From CAZBEJ01 sp964521305 (lineage in GTDB: Bacteria; Patescibacteriota; Microgenomatia; UBA1406; GWC2-37-13), in the NCBI GenBank assembly GCA_964521305.1, contig CAZFQZ010000005.1, positions 1 through 39,875 of the forward strand: DNA of 39,875 nucleotides, written 5' to 3'. Position 1 is the stretch's first letter, and each line of letters begins with the position of its first letter. Both the position numbers and the translations under genes were made by a program. Below, in pieces: positions 23,915 to 31,625 of this stretch. Under the pieces are notes generated by a model that did no database searches, was not told the DNA's origin, and was given only the letters and a program-made list of their open reading frames with translations.

Positions 23915-24712
23915 TCAAGCTCCATAGATTTTTTTGATGAGTGCGAAAATCTGGTCTCTCCAGAAAAGGACGACGAACATGCCTGTCACCAAAAACGGGC
24001 CGAAGGCTATCTTGCTTTTTAATCCGCGTTTTTTCGACAGCATCAACAGCAATCCTATTATGGCGCCGAAAACAAATGCGATATACAGAACTACCAGTCC
24101 GGCTTTTATCCCGAACATGAGTCCGATGATGAACGATAATTTAACGTCACCGAATCCCATACCTCCTCCTCTCGTGATATGATATAAAAAAAGAATAGGT
24201 GCACTGACCAGTATTGCCGCGATAACCCTGGATACGAAAACCTGCGTAACGGAACCGTAGAACGGTATGAGAAACAGGGATAACGCAAACAGTGCGATCT
24301 GCACCTGATCGGGAATAATGTGGTATTTATAATCCGAAAAAAAGATAACAATCAAACAGGCGGTAATGGCCAGATACACGAAACGGATCAAGATCCGCGC
24401 CTGGAGAATCTGCCGAAATCCCTGGCCCAGTATGGAGTACGGCAAGAATTTCCAGACTAAAACAAAGCTTATGCCTGTCAGGAACTCAATGGCCGGATAA
24501 AAAAATGAGAGCTTCTTGCGGCAGTTCCTGCATGTTCCCCCTAATACAATAAAAGAAATTATCGGAATTAAATCATACCATGCGATTTTTTTCCTGCAGT
24601 AATCGCAGTGCGATCTACCCATAATTGATTCATCATTGGGTAATCTATCAATCAATACATTCAGGAATGATCCGATTGCGGTACCGAAAATAAAGAGAAA
24701 AAGATAGAACAT
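23915..24712 (-). CDS. pilD: Prepilin peptidase (type IV leader peptidase)
   Basis: 265 residues, multi-pass membrane aspartic protease that cleaves and N-methylates type IV prepilins. The N-terminal domain has the zinc-type cysteine pairs CDYC (36-39) and CRNC (61-64). The two catalytic aspartates are in FFSDYKYHIIPD and GMGFGDVK, the GxGD signature. The frame is open 60 codons further upstream, but the family's FxxGxxxGSFxNVxxxRLP start is at FLFIFGTAIGSFLNVLIDRLP, so the ATG at 24712 is correct. It is also supported by a TGG-TATACT extended -10 ending 6 nt upstream. The window has no pilins, so its substrates lie elsewhere. Confidence 0.93.
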   Translation of the reverse strand: MFYLFLFIFGTAIGSFLNVLIDRLPNDESIMGRSHCDYCRKKIAWYDLIPIISFIVLGGTCRNCRKKLSFFYPAIEFLTGISFVLVWKFLPYSILGQGFRQILQARILIRFVYLAITACLIVIFFSDYKYHIIPDQVQIALFALSLFLIPFYGSVTQVFVSRVIAAILVSAPILFLYHITRGGGMGFGDVKLSFIIGLMFGIKAGLVVLYIAFVFGAIIGLLLMLSKKRGLKSKIAFGPFLVTGMFVVLFWRDQIFALIKKIYGA

Positions 24713-24718
24713 TGTATG

Positions 24719-24727
24719 AGTATACCA
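24719..24727 (-). promoter_or_regulatory. Extended -10 of the prepilin peptidase gene
   Basis: TGGTATACT on the minus strand, ending 6 nt before the ATG. No -35, which the extended -10 can compensate. Confidence 0.55.
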
Positions 24728-24818
24728 GGTTTTGTAACCCCGGATACGCTTCAGAGAAAGACCGTGAGTTTGTAGACGAGCTCTATAAACAAATCGGCAA
24801 ACACTTATATCTTTAGCT

Positions 24819-24911
24819 GTCACCAAACAGGTTAATGGGACCTCATTCACCGTGGAAATAGACACGCCGCAACTCAATGATATTGAATTCAACTGGTGGG
24901 TGATTAATTAA
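24819..24911 (+). pseudogene. Fibre-protein C-terminus remnant
   Basis: Thirty codons in one frame read VTKQVNGTSFTVEIDTPQLN and then end DIEFNWWVIN and a stop. This matches the last ~30 residues of both fibre proteins (TVELRINSSLTEDLKINWWIVD and TFQISINTAQ..LIVDWWIVN). The frame is closed by a stop 27 nt upstream and nothing else of the gene remains. It lies in the opposite orientation to the two living fibre genes. Confidence 0.75.
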
Positions 24912-24971
24912 CCAAAAATGTCGGTTATCACTGACAAATACCGGTACTTTTCGTAAGATATGAGTAAACTA

Positions 24972-24980
24972 TGATATACT
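24972..24980 (+). promoter_or_regulatory. Extended -10 in front of the ATPase remnant
   Basis: TGATATACT, ending 8 nt before codon ATT of the remnant, at the spacing used by the leaderless genes nearby. A promoter that has outlived its gene. Confidence 0.45.
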
Positions 24981-24988
24981 AAAGAAGT

Positions 24989-25068
24989 ATTACTGCTCAA
25001 TTAGAAAAAGAGCTTGACAAAAAAGAAATAACGGTCATTACACTGGTATGAGACAGGTAGGAAAAACA
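24989..25068 (+). pseudogene. AAA-type ATPase N-terminus remnant
   Basis: Codons from 24989 read ITAQLEKELDKKEITVIT; after two extra bases (CT at 25043-25044) the sequence continues in another frame as GMRQVGKT. Together they give the start of a DUF4143-type AAA ATPase (LEK..LDKKEI.VITG.RQVGKTT), interrupted by a 2-nt frameshift just before the Walker A loop. The usual initiator ATG is ATT here. Right after the P-loop the sequence jumps into a copy of M16 peptidase DNA, so the gene is both frameshifted and truncated. Confidence 0.7.
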
Positions 25069-25100
25069 GCTTTTTTGCCGTAAAAATGTGCGACATTAAA
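25063..25100. repeat. 38-bp exact copy of M16 peptidase DNA (ectopic)
   Basis: These 38 bases equal 26942-26979 inside the M16 peptidase gene; the bases on both sides differ. The left end overlaps the AAAACA of the ATPase GKT codons, so the join has microhomology. Confidence 0.9.
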
Positions 25101-25122
25101 ACTGCACGGGCACGAATAAAGA

Positions 25123-26664
25123 TTACTTGACGAATACCGGGCTTTGAGTCACTTTAATAGCATCTTTTGATACGGAAGAAGTCTTGCCATTTATATCGGT
25201 AACTGAAGCCATACTACCACTTACCGGCATATGTACCGTTGCGGTTGGTGTAGTGTTATCGGTCCAGGCGACAAATACTTCATGTCCGTCGCCAAAATTG
25301 AATTTGTAGGTAATCACCGATGCATTTCCCACGTTCAAAGGTCCTGCGGATATGGCGCCTTCCAACATCCTCGTTGTTGTTTTGTATGCAATAGCAGGAG
25401 CACCTATATGATAGGTACCATTTTTATCATCCAGTATCAATCCTACGTCTTTGCTTGGTGACGTGCCGCCAGCTCCCTGATGCTTAAAAAGTTCATCCAG
25501 TAATTTCCAGTATACGACTCTATCCGCTCCTTCTCCTGCAGCAGTCGCCAGCAATTTGACTACTGTTTCCGCATGGTTTTGTTCATTATATGTCGTCCTT
25601 GTTTTCCATCCATATCCAATCTCCCAAACTTCAATCGGGAAATCTGCGGGCTTTCCGTTCGTTTCCAATCCGTCGCGCACGAACGTAAAAACCGAAGAAA
25701 GATCATTCCATGGTGCATAATAATGAATTTGACTTGCATCATATCCCCGATTTACTCCATAAAGATCGGGAAACCATGAACTGAACCTGCACGCGAACTT
25801 ATTTGTGGTGTCCGCTTGACCCAATACGGTTTTTAATTGATTTACCGATGAAATCGTTCCTTTATAGCTGATTGCCGGACGAACCGAATAATAGCTGTTT
25901 ATATAATTAATTGCTTCCTGACTGCGTCCTTGTTGCAACAGTAGATTCGCAATAGCAAAACCAAAACATGAACCTCCTGTCCCGCTTTCTTCTGCCAATG
26001 CCTGCGGATTAGCGTTTTTTATTGACTGGTACGTTTCGGGTAAAAGACGTGTATAATCCGCAACAGTTCCAGGCCAGTGGTTTGCGCTTTCATATTCGTT
26101 GCCGATCGCATATCTTGTCACTTTTGCGCCTCCCGGCAAATTGGAATTTTTAAAATGCTTAACCAAGACAGTAAGCGCATCGTTGAACTGCGACGGTACG
26201 CGGGGCGGTGACTCCGTATTTTTTTCCAACGTACCCCACTTATTTTTCAGCATGATATGAAGACCAAAATCCTTGATGCCGCAGGATGCGAGTTGATCGA
26301 GCTCCTTGTCAATTTTTCCGAATTTATAGGTGCCAAGTTTCGGCTCAAACGTTCCCCAATCAACCCAGATAGTAGTCGCCTTGACACCTAATTCGGGAAT
26401 AAACTTACACGCTGTCGATATTTCATATGCGTTTATCTGTGCACCAAGTACCAACGGCTGCGCATAAACAAATAGATTGTTTTTTTCAGGAACCATCGTT
26501 GATATCTCTGCGTGCGGTGATGTTACATACGCTTGATTGTTTTGCGAGAATTTTGCAATGGCTAAAGCACCAAATGTAAGAATAAAAAATAATCCTATAA
26601 TAATATATACCGCTTTGGGATGCTGTTTTAGGAATTGTTCGATCATTAGTTTATACCTGTTCAT
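25123..26664 (-). CDS. Membrane-anchored clan-A glycoside hydrolase-like protein
   Basis: 513 residues: an N-terminal anchor helix (~18-38), a TIM barrel (~65-425) and a small beta domain (~425-513, HEVFVAWTDN, VTDINGKTSSV). Barrel motifs fit clan GH-A (GH39/GH5-like): ATTIWVDWGTFEP near strand 2, RYAIGNEYESANHW with the NE acid/base (E190), and FPIEVWEIGYGWKTR with E348 as candidate nucleophile. The substrate is not predictable; a plant or microbial polysaccharide or glycoprotein is likely. The ATG at 26664 has GAGAG a few bases upstream and is preferred over the in-frame TTG four codons earlier. It is transcribed from a TTGACA/TATAAA promoter with a palindromic operator. Confidence 0.75.
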   Translation of the reverse strand: MNRYKLMIEQFLKQHPKAVYIIIGLFFILTFGALAIAKFSQNNQAYVTSPHAEISTMVPEKNNLFVYAQPLVLGAQINAYEISTACKFIPELGVKATTIWVDWGTFEPKLGTYKFGKIDKELDQLASCGIKDFGLHIMLKNKWGTLEKNTESPPRVPSQFNDALTVLVKHFKNSNLPGGAKVTRYAIGNEYESANHWPGTVADYTRLLPETYQSIKNANPQALAEESGTGGSCFGFAIANLLLQQGRSQEAINYINSYYSVRPAISYKGTISSVNQLKTVLGQADTTNKFACRFSSWFPDLYGVNRGYDASQIHYYAPWNDLSSVFTFVRDGLETNGKPADFPIEVWEIGYGWKTRTTYNEQNHAETVVKLLATAAGEGADRVVYWKLLDELFKHQGAGGTSPSKDVGLILDDKNGTYHIGAPAIAYKTTTRMLEGAISAGPLNVGNASVITYKFNFGDGHEVFVAWTDNTTPTATVHMPVSGSMASVTDINGKTSSVSKDAIKVTQSPVFVK

Positions 26665-26678
26665 TAAAACTCTCAAAT

Positions 26679-26714
26679 ATACTTATTTATAATAAGTATA
26701 AGTTTAAATGTCAA
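26679..26714 (-). promoter_or_regulatory. Promoter with palindrome over the -10, glycosidase gene
   Basis: TTGACA (26709-26714), 17-nt spacer, TATAAA (26686-26691) on the minus strand. The -10 is centred in a perfect palindrome (ATACTTAT TATAA ATAAGTAT, 26679-26699), a typical place for a repressor operator. The leader is ~15-20 nt, unlike the leaderless genes. Confidence 0.65.
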
Positions 26715-26781
26715 GAGCAATTAGACTTACTAAGCGCTGTTGTAATTGTGTGAACAGGAATTGAGGGTTAGCGCAAGTGCA

Positions 26782-28071
26782 TTAAAAAAACCCGTCGAAA
26801 TCCTTTTTCTCAAGCGGCCCTATCGCAGTTACATTCAATCTCTCGGGTTTTATGATATCTTTTGCGACAGCTTCTATCTCGTCGGCGGTTACTTTTTCTA
26901 TCTTCTCTATTACTTCAGTCGGCGATTCTGTTTTTCCTTCCAAAACAGCTTTTTTGCCGTAAAAATGTGCGACATTAAACGAATCCTCCATAGATAACAA
27001 CATGCGACCTTTTAACAGTTCTTTCGCTTTTCGCGTGTCTTCTTTGGAAAATCCCTTATCCAGGATTTTATTGTGTTCTTCCAACGTCAGTTTCATTGCC
27101 TGGGTTACTTTTGCCACGTCCTTCGGTACTCCTGCCTGGGTCACCATGTTGCCAACGTCGTGATAAAACTGTAGTTGGGTCCCGATGTAATAACACAGTC
27201 CCCGCTTTTCCCGTAGTTCCATGAACAGTTTTGAGGAAGCGCCGCCGCCCAATATGACCGCTAATACTTCCAAGGCATGTTTGCGAATATCATCGTACGC
27301 AAACGTCCGGTACCCCAGACAAAAATGAGCCTGTTCGGTTTTTTTGTTCCTGATCAGCAACGCCGGTTTTTCCTGCTGTTCGCTCATTCGGGTAAACTCC
27401 GATTTCGCACCATTCCCCCATTCGCCAAACTTTGCTTCGATCAAATCAAGATATTCTTTCATGGTTGCGCCTTGTTTTTTGCCGAGCATCAACCCTCCTG
27501 CTACCACCAAAACAGCATTTTTCGGATGATATAAGGCTGACCGATACTCGTTAAACGTTTTGCGGTCAAAACCGGTTACGGTCTGTTTATTGCCTATTAC
27601 GTCGAATCCCAGCGCATTGCCTTTATAGATCAAATTTTCGAACAAATCCGACACTTTGCTTTGCGGTTGGTCTTCATACATGTTGATTTCTTCCACGATC
27701 ACGCCTTTTTCCTTTTCGATTTCCTCAGGTTGAAATAACGGACGCAGCAAAACATCTGATAACACATCTATTACTATATCAAAATGCTCGCTCGTCGTTT
27801 TTATGAAATACCCGGTATAGTCTTTTGAAGTAAACGCATTCCAGATACCACCTAACCCCTCGATTGTCGAGGTAAGAACAAACGAATCGGGATATTTTTT
27901 GCTCCCTTTGAAAAACATATGCTCGAGAAAGTGAGCGATGCCGTTGTTTTGTTCGGTTTCATACCGCGAACCTGCTCCAACAAGTACCAGCGTGGTCAAT
28001 GTGGGAAATGCGTTCGTATCGGCAAGAATGACCCGTAGGCCGTTCGACAATGCGGTCTCGTTGATTTTCAT
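26782..28071 (-). CDS. M16 family zinc peptidase
   Basis: 429 residues, pitrilysin/mitochondrial-processing-peptidase fold. The inverted zinc motif HxxEH is HFLEH (47-51), with the third ligand in VIVEEINMYED ~75 residues on. The second half carries the C-terminal M16 domain (KTEQAHFCLGYRTF, LGGGASSKLFMELREKRGLCYYI, GVPKDV). The length is that of single-chain bacterial M16B proteins. It cuts short peptides; the cellular role in this lineage is unknown. The start is set by a promoter whose TATAAT (28078-28083) would overlap the alternative GTG at 28086; ATG 28071 lies 6 nt after the -10. Confidence 0.92.
   Translation of the reverse strand: MKINETALSNGLRVILADTNAFPTLTTLVLVGAGSRYETEQNNGIAHFLEHMFFKGSKKYPDSFVLTSTIEGLGGIWNAFTSKDYTGYFIKTTSEHFDIVIDVLSDVLLRPLFQPEEIEKEKGVIVEEINMYEDQPQSKVSDLFENLIYKGNALGFDVIGNKQTVTGFDRKTFNEYRSALYHPKNAVLVVAGGLMLGKKQGATMKEYLDLIEAKFGEWGNGAKSEFTRMSEQQEKPALLIRNKKTEQAHFCLGYRTFAYDDIRKHALEVLAVILGGGASSKLFMELREKRGLCYYIGTQLQFYHDVGNMVTQAGVPKDVAKVTQAMKLTLEEHNKILDKGFSKEDTRKAKELLKGRMLLSMEDSFNVAHFYGKKAVLEGKTESPTEVIEKIEKVTADEIEAVAKDIIKPERLNVTAIGPLEKKDFDGFF
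26942..26979. repeat. 38-bp donor segment within the M16 gene
   Basis: The original of the copy at 25063-25100. Both lie in the same orientation, 1.9 kb apart. Confidence 0.9.
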
Positions 28072-28077
28072 CCTTTT

Positions 28078-28106
28078 ATTATACACCTCCCAGTTTTGGA
28101 TGTAAA
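28078..28106 (-). promoter_or_regulatory. Leaderless promoter of the M16 peptidase gene
   Basis: TTTACA, 17-nt spacer, TATAAT on the minus strand. The -10 ends 6 nt before the ATG. A GGGAGG in the spacer looks like a ribosome binding site but would not be transcribed. Confidence 0.75.
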
Positions 28107-28274
28107 TACTGTAATTAGAGCGTTAGATAGCTATAATTATTGTTTTTAGCATATGGTAAATCATCTAGCAGAATTTCTCACGTATGTATATTTTAAGATC
28201 CTCAGCATTAGATTAATTTAATGGTTCTTCAACATAGATATCGATATTAATCCAACCACTTTTGATTACACAAT

Positions 28275-28303
28275 CTGACATTTCGTTTTGAGTTTGCTAT
28301 AAT
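28275..28303 (+). promoter_or_regulatory. Orphan promoter antisense to otsB
   Basis: CTGACA, 17-nt spacer, TGC-TATAAT (extended -10) on the plus strand, 16 bp before the 3' end of otsB on the other strand. Only a 22-codon frame follows (ATG within TATAATATG). It may make an antisense RNA against otsB or be a relic. Confidence 0.45.
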
Positions 28304-28318
28304 ATGCACATTGTTTCT

Positions 28319-29098
28319 TCAGACCTTCAAGATATATCTCATGAATCGCTGAACTTCATCTACGTTTTTTAAATAGAATTTTGCATGTGAGTTTGTTTTT
28401 TTACCTACATAAATAGAAAGACCTTCCGGAATGGCTTGAAATGCGTCCTCATCGGTCGTATCATCACCTACATATATGACATAAGGGTGTTGATCTTTAC
28501 ACCTTTCGGCCAGGAATTTATGGATAAAATCACCTTTCGTCCAAGGTTTATAAGGCCGGATTTCAGCAACTTTTTTTCCCTGAAGAAGCGAAATTTGTTT
28601 TGCGTTTACGTACGGATCCAGAATTATGTGGAGTTTAGATATAAACGCTTGTACGAATTTCTCGTCGAGAGCCCGGTAATGGATCGAAATAGTCATTCGC
28701 TTATCCTGTACCATTGTCTGCAGATATTGCTTCTCCAGTTCTTTGCACTTGGACTTTATTTCACCCAAAGTCTTTAGATATCCCTCGGATAATTCAATCG
28801 ATTCTTTCTTGCCGTCAATCTCCCACTCCATACCGTGGTTGCCGGCATATGCAATACGTGAAATCCCCGCTTTTTCCTTGATATTTTCAAGATGCCTTCC
28901 ACTCACGATAATCACCCTGATCGTGTCAGTCGCGGCTATTTTTTCCAGCAACTGTTTTGTTTTCTCCGGCATAGCTGCAGCTCCGGGTTGAAGCGCTATC
29001 GGCGCCAGCGTCCCGTCAAAATCAAATAAAATAAGGAGCCGGGAGTGTTGCTGAATTTCTTTTTTTATTTCCTCGCTGGAATCCCAGAAATACTTCAT
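28319..29098 (-). CDS. otsB: Trehalose-6-phosphate phosphatase
   Basis: 259 residues, HAD superfamily. Motif I is DFDGTLAPI (nucleophile and acid aspartates), motif II lies in IIVSGR, and the cap has YAGNHGMEWE. Motif III/IV are KPWTKGDFI and GDDTTDEDAF. It removes phosphate from trehalose-6-phosphate, the second step of trehalose synthesis, in the cytoplasm. The ATG overlaps the otsA stop as TAATG, so translation is coupled to otsA. The otsA product could also be a related glucosyl-phosphate; the TPP family call supports trehalose. Confidence 0.92.
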   Translation of the reverse strand: MKYFWDSSEEIKKEIQQHSRLLILFDFDGTLAPIALQPGAAAMPEKTKQLLEKIAATDTIRVIIVSGRHLENIKEKAGISRIAYAGNHGMEWEIDGKKESIELSEGYLKTLGEIKSKCKELEKQYLQTMVQDKRMTISIHYRALDEKFVQAFISKLHIILDPYVNAKQISLLQGKKVAEIRPYKPWTKGDFIHKFLAERCKDQHPYVIYVGDDTTDEDAFQAIPEGLSIYVGKKTNSHAKFYLKNVDEVQRFMRYILKV

Positions 29099-31320
29099 TA
29101 CAAATTAAGAATACTCCGTAATATATCCGAAGCCCACCGATATGCGTTATTGTTTTCCACGATTTTCCTCATATGTTCCATACGATTTTTCTGTTCCATG
29201 CGCGACATCTGCAATGCAGTATTCATCTCTTCTGCCATCTGGCCGATATCATAAGGGTTCACTACAAGAGCATCTTTCAGTTCGCGCGAAGCGCCAGCAA
29301 ATTTGCTCAAAATCAGTACACCTTTCTCATCGTCCCGTGCCGTAACAAACTCTTTTGCCACCATATTCATACCGTCATGCAGCGAGGTTACCAGACAGAC
29401 ATCGGCTATCCGGTAAAGATCGTAAACCTCACGGTGACTGAGATTCCGTTTGACGAATTGGATCGGCTTCCAACCGTTGGATTGGAATTTGCTGTTTATC
29501 CGTTGTACTTCCTGATCTACTTGTTCCGCAAATTCACGATAAGATTTAATCTGACTTCTGCTCGGCGGCGACACTTGGAGTAACGTCAAGTTCTTCCGGT
29601 AGGACGGGTATTTGTCCAGTAAAGTCTCAACCGTTTGGAGACGCTCAATTATTCCTTTTGTATAGTCAAGCCTGTCAACACCCAATGCTATATACTTTAC
29701 GTCACCGACACCGATCTCCTTGCGGATCTCTTCCATGGGTTTTTTCTCTACAAACTCCGCAGGATACGGAACACTTATCGGGAACGGTTTTACATACGTC
29801 ACATGACTTTTTCTGGTAATAGAAAACTGTTCCCACGCAATAAGTGATTCCAATTCTCTTCCTGCCGTTTCCATGAAATTGTTACAGTGAAGTTGTGTAT
29901 GGAACCCGAGAAGATCGGCGCCCAAGAGACCGTCAAGAATCTCTTCCCTGAACGGACAGATGCCGAAGACTTCCGGATTGGGCCATGGAATATGCCAGAA
30001 TAAAGCAACTTTCGCATCAGGTCTGCTGTTTTTGATTATGCGCGGTAAAACCGTAAAGTGATAGTCTTGGATGAAAATGATCGGTTCTTTAACGTTCCTA
30101 ATTTCTTTCAAAAGCGCTTCTGCAAATTTCCCGTTCGCCACTTTATAGAAATTCCAGTCGCTCTCCCTAAATACCGGCCTGGTATGTGCGGTATGACACA
30201 ACGGCCATAGACCTTCGTTCGCAAAACCATAATAATATCCTTTTTCTTCCTCTTCGGTCAACCATACGCGTTTCAATGTATATTTGGGTTCATCGGGGGG
30301 AACCCTGATCTTGTCATTCTTGTCCACGACAAGCTTATCCGCATTGCCGCTACCGTGTGCGATCCACAAACCGCCACTTGCTTTGAGGATCGGCTCCAAA
30401 GCGGTAACCGGTCCTGCGGCCGGTTCAAAATAGCCGATTTTATTTCCTTCTTTCTTATGTATATACGGTTCCCTGTTTGAAACCACAAACACTTTTCTGT
30501 CATTGAGCGCATTTTTCACATATTCCTGCAACCGTTGGCTGGTCCACGGAGAATCCAGTTTCTCCAGCCGCATACGCGCCTCTTCACTCGCCGTATGTCG
30601 CGCTTCAAACAGGCTGCGACTCACGTGGGTAACTTCGCGGATCAACGGTTGCAAAAGGAAATTGTTCTGCAATTTATGCTCGGCGGGATTGATCGTACCC
30701 GAACGGATAAGTTTAATCGAATCAACAAGACTCATGATCGGACCATAGATGACGACGCGGATGGTCAACGCGATGGCAAAAAGAACAAGCGTCGCCTGAA
30801 CACCAAGTCTAATCAAATTATTGGCCCATATTTCATTCATTCTGTCGTTGATATATCCCGTATTCTGTTCGATGACCAAAGCACCAATCACGTTGCCATC
30901 CTGATGCAATGGCACGGCAAACACGTACAGTTGGTTTTTATTGTTGCCGACCGAGGCGAAATCCGCATCCAATTTGTCCGAATCCATGGCATTCACGATG
31001 ATCGTCTTTTCATCCGGTGAACTCAATGTACCGCTCTCCGAGGCGGCAACCACATTATCTTTACTGTCATAGACCGATATGCCGGCAATCCTGTTGTCGC
31101 TACCGATTTGCTTGACGTACGACTGCATTGTTTTGAAATTGCTGTTGATCAGATACGCCTCGACCCTGTCTTTAATACTGTTGGCAAGAACGGTTGTACG
31201 GTATTGGAGGTCCGCAGTCAATTGTTGCTGCTCCCTCGTCACCTGCTGGATAGTAAACGCTACCGTAATGAGCGTAACAATGAGAAGGATCGCAAGCGAG
31301 GTAGCGATTGTTTGTTTCAT
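29098..31320 (-). CDS. otsA: Trehalose-6-phosphate synthase fused to a two-TM sensor
   Basis: 740 residues. The C-terminal ~465 residues are a GT20 synthase: VSNREP, LWPLCHTAH, FIQDYHFTVLP, FWHIPWPNPEVF, VDRLDYTKGIIERL, HDGMNMVAKEF, all the UDP-glucose and glucose-6-phosphate residues of OtsA. In front is a receptor-like module: TM1 (~7-24), a ~145-residue extracytoplasmic domain with a PAS/Cache-like GISVYDSKDNVVAAS strand and LYVFAVPLHQDGNVIGALVIEQ, TM2 (~170-192), and a HAMP-like linker (VIYGPIMSLVDSI). Ordinary OtsA (~470 residues) has none of this. It suggests synthesis gated at the membrane by an external cue such as osmolarity. Leaderless promoter; first gene of the otsA-otsB pair. Confidence 0.9.
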   Translation of the reverse strand: MKQTIATSLAILLIVTLITVAFTIQQVTREQQQLTADLQYRTTVLANSIKDRVEAYLINSNFKTMQSYVKQIGSDNRIAGISVYDSKDNVVAASESGTLSSPDEKTIIVNAMDSDKLDADFASVGNNKNQLYVFAVPLHQDGNVIGALVIEQNTGYINDRMNEIWANNLIRLGVQATLVLFAIALTIRVVIYGPIMSLVDSIKLIRSGTINPAEHKLQNNFLLQPLIREVTHVSRSLFEARHTASEEARMRLEKLDSPWTSQRLQEYVKNALNDRKVFVVSNREPYIHKKEGNKIGYFEPAAGPVTALEPILKASGGLWIAHGSGNADKLVVDKNDKIRVPPDEPKYTLKRVWLTEEEEKGYYYGFANEGLWPLCHTAHTRPVFRESDWNFYKVANGKFAEALLKEIRNVKEPIIFIQDYHFTVLPRIIKNSRPDAKVALFWHIPWPNPEVFGICPFREEILDGLLGADLLGFHTQLHCNNFMETAGRELESLIAWEQFSITRKSHVTYVKPFPISVPYPAEFVEKKPMEEIRKEIGVGDVKYIALGVDRLDYTKGIIERLQTVETLLDKYPSYRKNLTLLQVSPPSRSQIKSYREFAEQVDQEVQRINSKFQSNGWKPIQFVKRNLSHREVYDLYRIADVCLVTSLHDGMNMVAKEFVTARDDEKGVLILSKFAGASRELKDALVVNPYDIGQMAEEMNTALQMSRMEQKNRMEHMRKIVENNNAYRWASDILRSILNL

Positions 31321-31326
31321 GATTCA

Positions 31327-31355
31327 ATTATATATAAAATGTAATATGTATTCAA
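31327..31355 (-). promoter_or_regulatory. Leaderless promoter of otsA
   Basis: TTGAAT, 17-nt spacer, TATAAT on the minus strand; the -10 ends 6 nt before the ATG. Confidence 0.7.
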
Positions 31356-31429
31356 AAATACCGGCGGATCTGTACTTGATTAACCTCATCCAGATTGATA
31401 CAATTACACAATCTGTTCAAGGATTTAAT

Positions 31430-31525
31430 CTTTAAAATTTGTAAAAGAGTTTATCTTTAAAATTGTAAAGGGTTTTTCTTTAAATTTGTAAAAGAGTTTA
31501 TCTTTAAAATTGTAAAGGGTTTACC
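31430..31525. repeat. AT-rich tandem repeat upstream of tRNA-Lys
   Basis: Two ~48-bp units, each made of two ~24-bp sub-units of the type CTTTAAAATTGTAAAGGGTT / CTTTAAAATTTGTAAAAGAG. Sub-units end AGAGTTTAT and GGGTTTxx alternately. The array leads directly into the hairpin that overlaps the tRNA. Confidence 0.85.
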
Positions 31526-31550
31526 CTTTAAAATCGAAGATTTTAAAGGG
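31513..31550 (+). promoter_or_regulatory. Competing hairpins overlapping the tRNA-Lys 5' end
   Basis: CCCTTTAAAATC GAA GATTTTAAAGGG (31524-31550) is a perfect 12-bp stem whose last three bases are G1-G3 of the tRNA. Its left arm can instead pair upstream: TAAAGGGT (31513-31520) with ACCCTTTA (31523-31530). The two structures exclude each other, like an attenuator. Whether they act in transcription, RNase P cleavage or not at all is unknown. Confidence 0.6.
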
Positions 31551-31620
31551 CCTATAGCTCAACTGGTAGAGCAGCAGCCTTTTAAGCTGTTGGTTCCGGG
31601 TCCGAGTCCCGGTGGGCTCA
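31548..31620 (+). tRNA. tRNA-Lys (anticodon UUU)
   Basis: A 73-nt cloverleaf: acceptor GGGCCTA/TGGGCTC with G-U pairs at 2-71 and 6-67, D arm GCTC-AACTGGTA-GAGC, anticodon arm GCAGC-CTTTTAA-GCTGT, 5-nt variable loop, T arm CCGGG-TCCGAGT-CCCGG, discriminator A. The anticodon TTT reads AAA/AAG. CCA is not encoded (ACAA follows). The T loop has C at position 55 in place of the near-universal T. Confidence 0.95.
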
Positions 31621-31625
31621 CAAAC

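Larger units (their letters stand above)
24713..25122. other. 410-bp graveyard of gene fragments
   Basis: No intact gene. On the plus strand it holds, in order: a 30-codon open tail (ending RFCNPGYASEKDREFVDELY..HLYL, stop at 24814-24816, unidentified), the C-terminus of a fibre gene, the start of an AAA-type ATPase with its own -10, and a 38-bp piece of the M16 peptidase gene. Confidence 0.75.

Noticed and set aside
24713..24892. 60-codon N-terminal extension of the prepilin peptidase
   Set aside because: It runs through the promoter and gene remnants; the family N-terminus starts at 24712.
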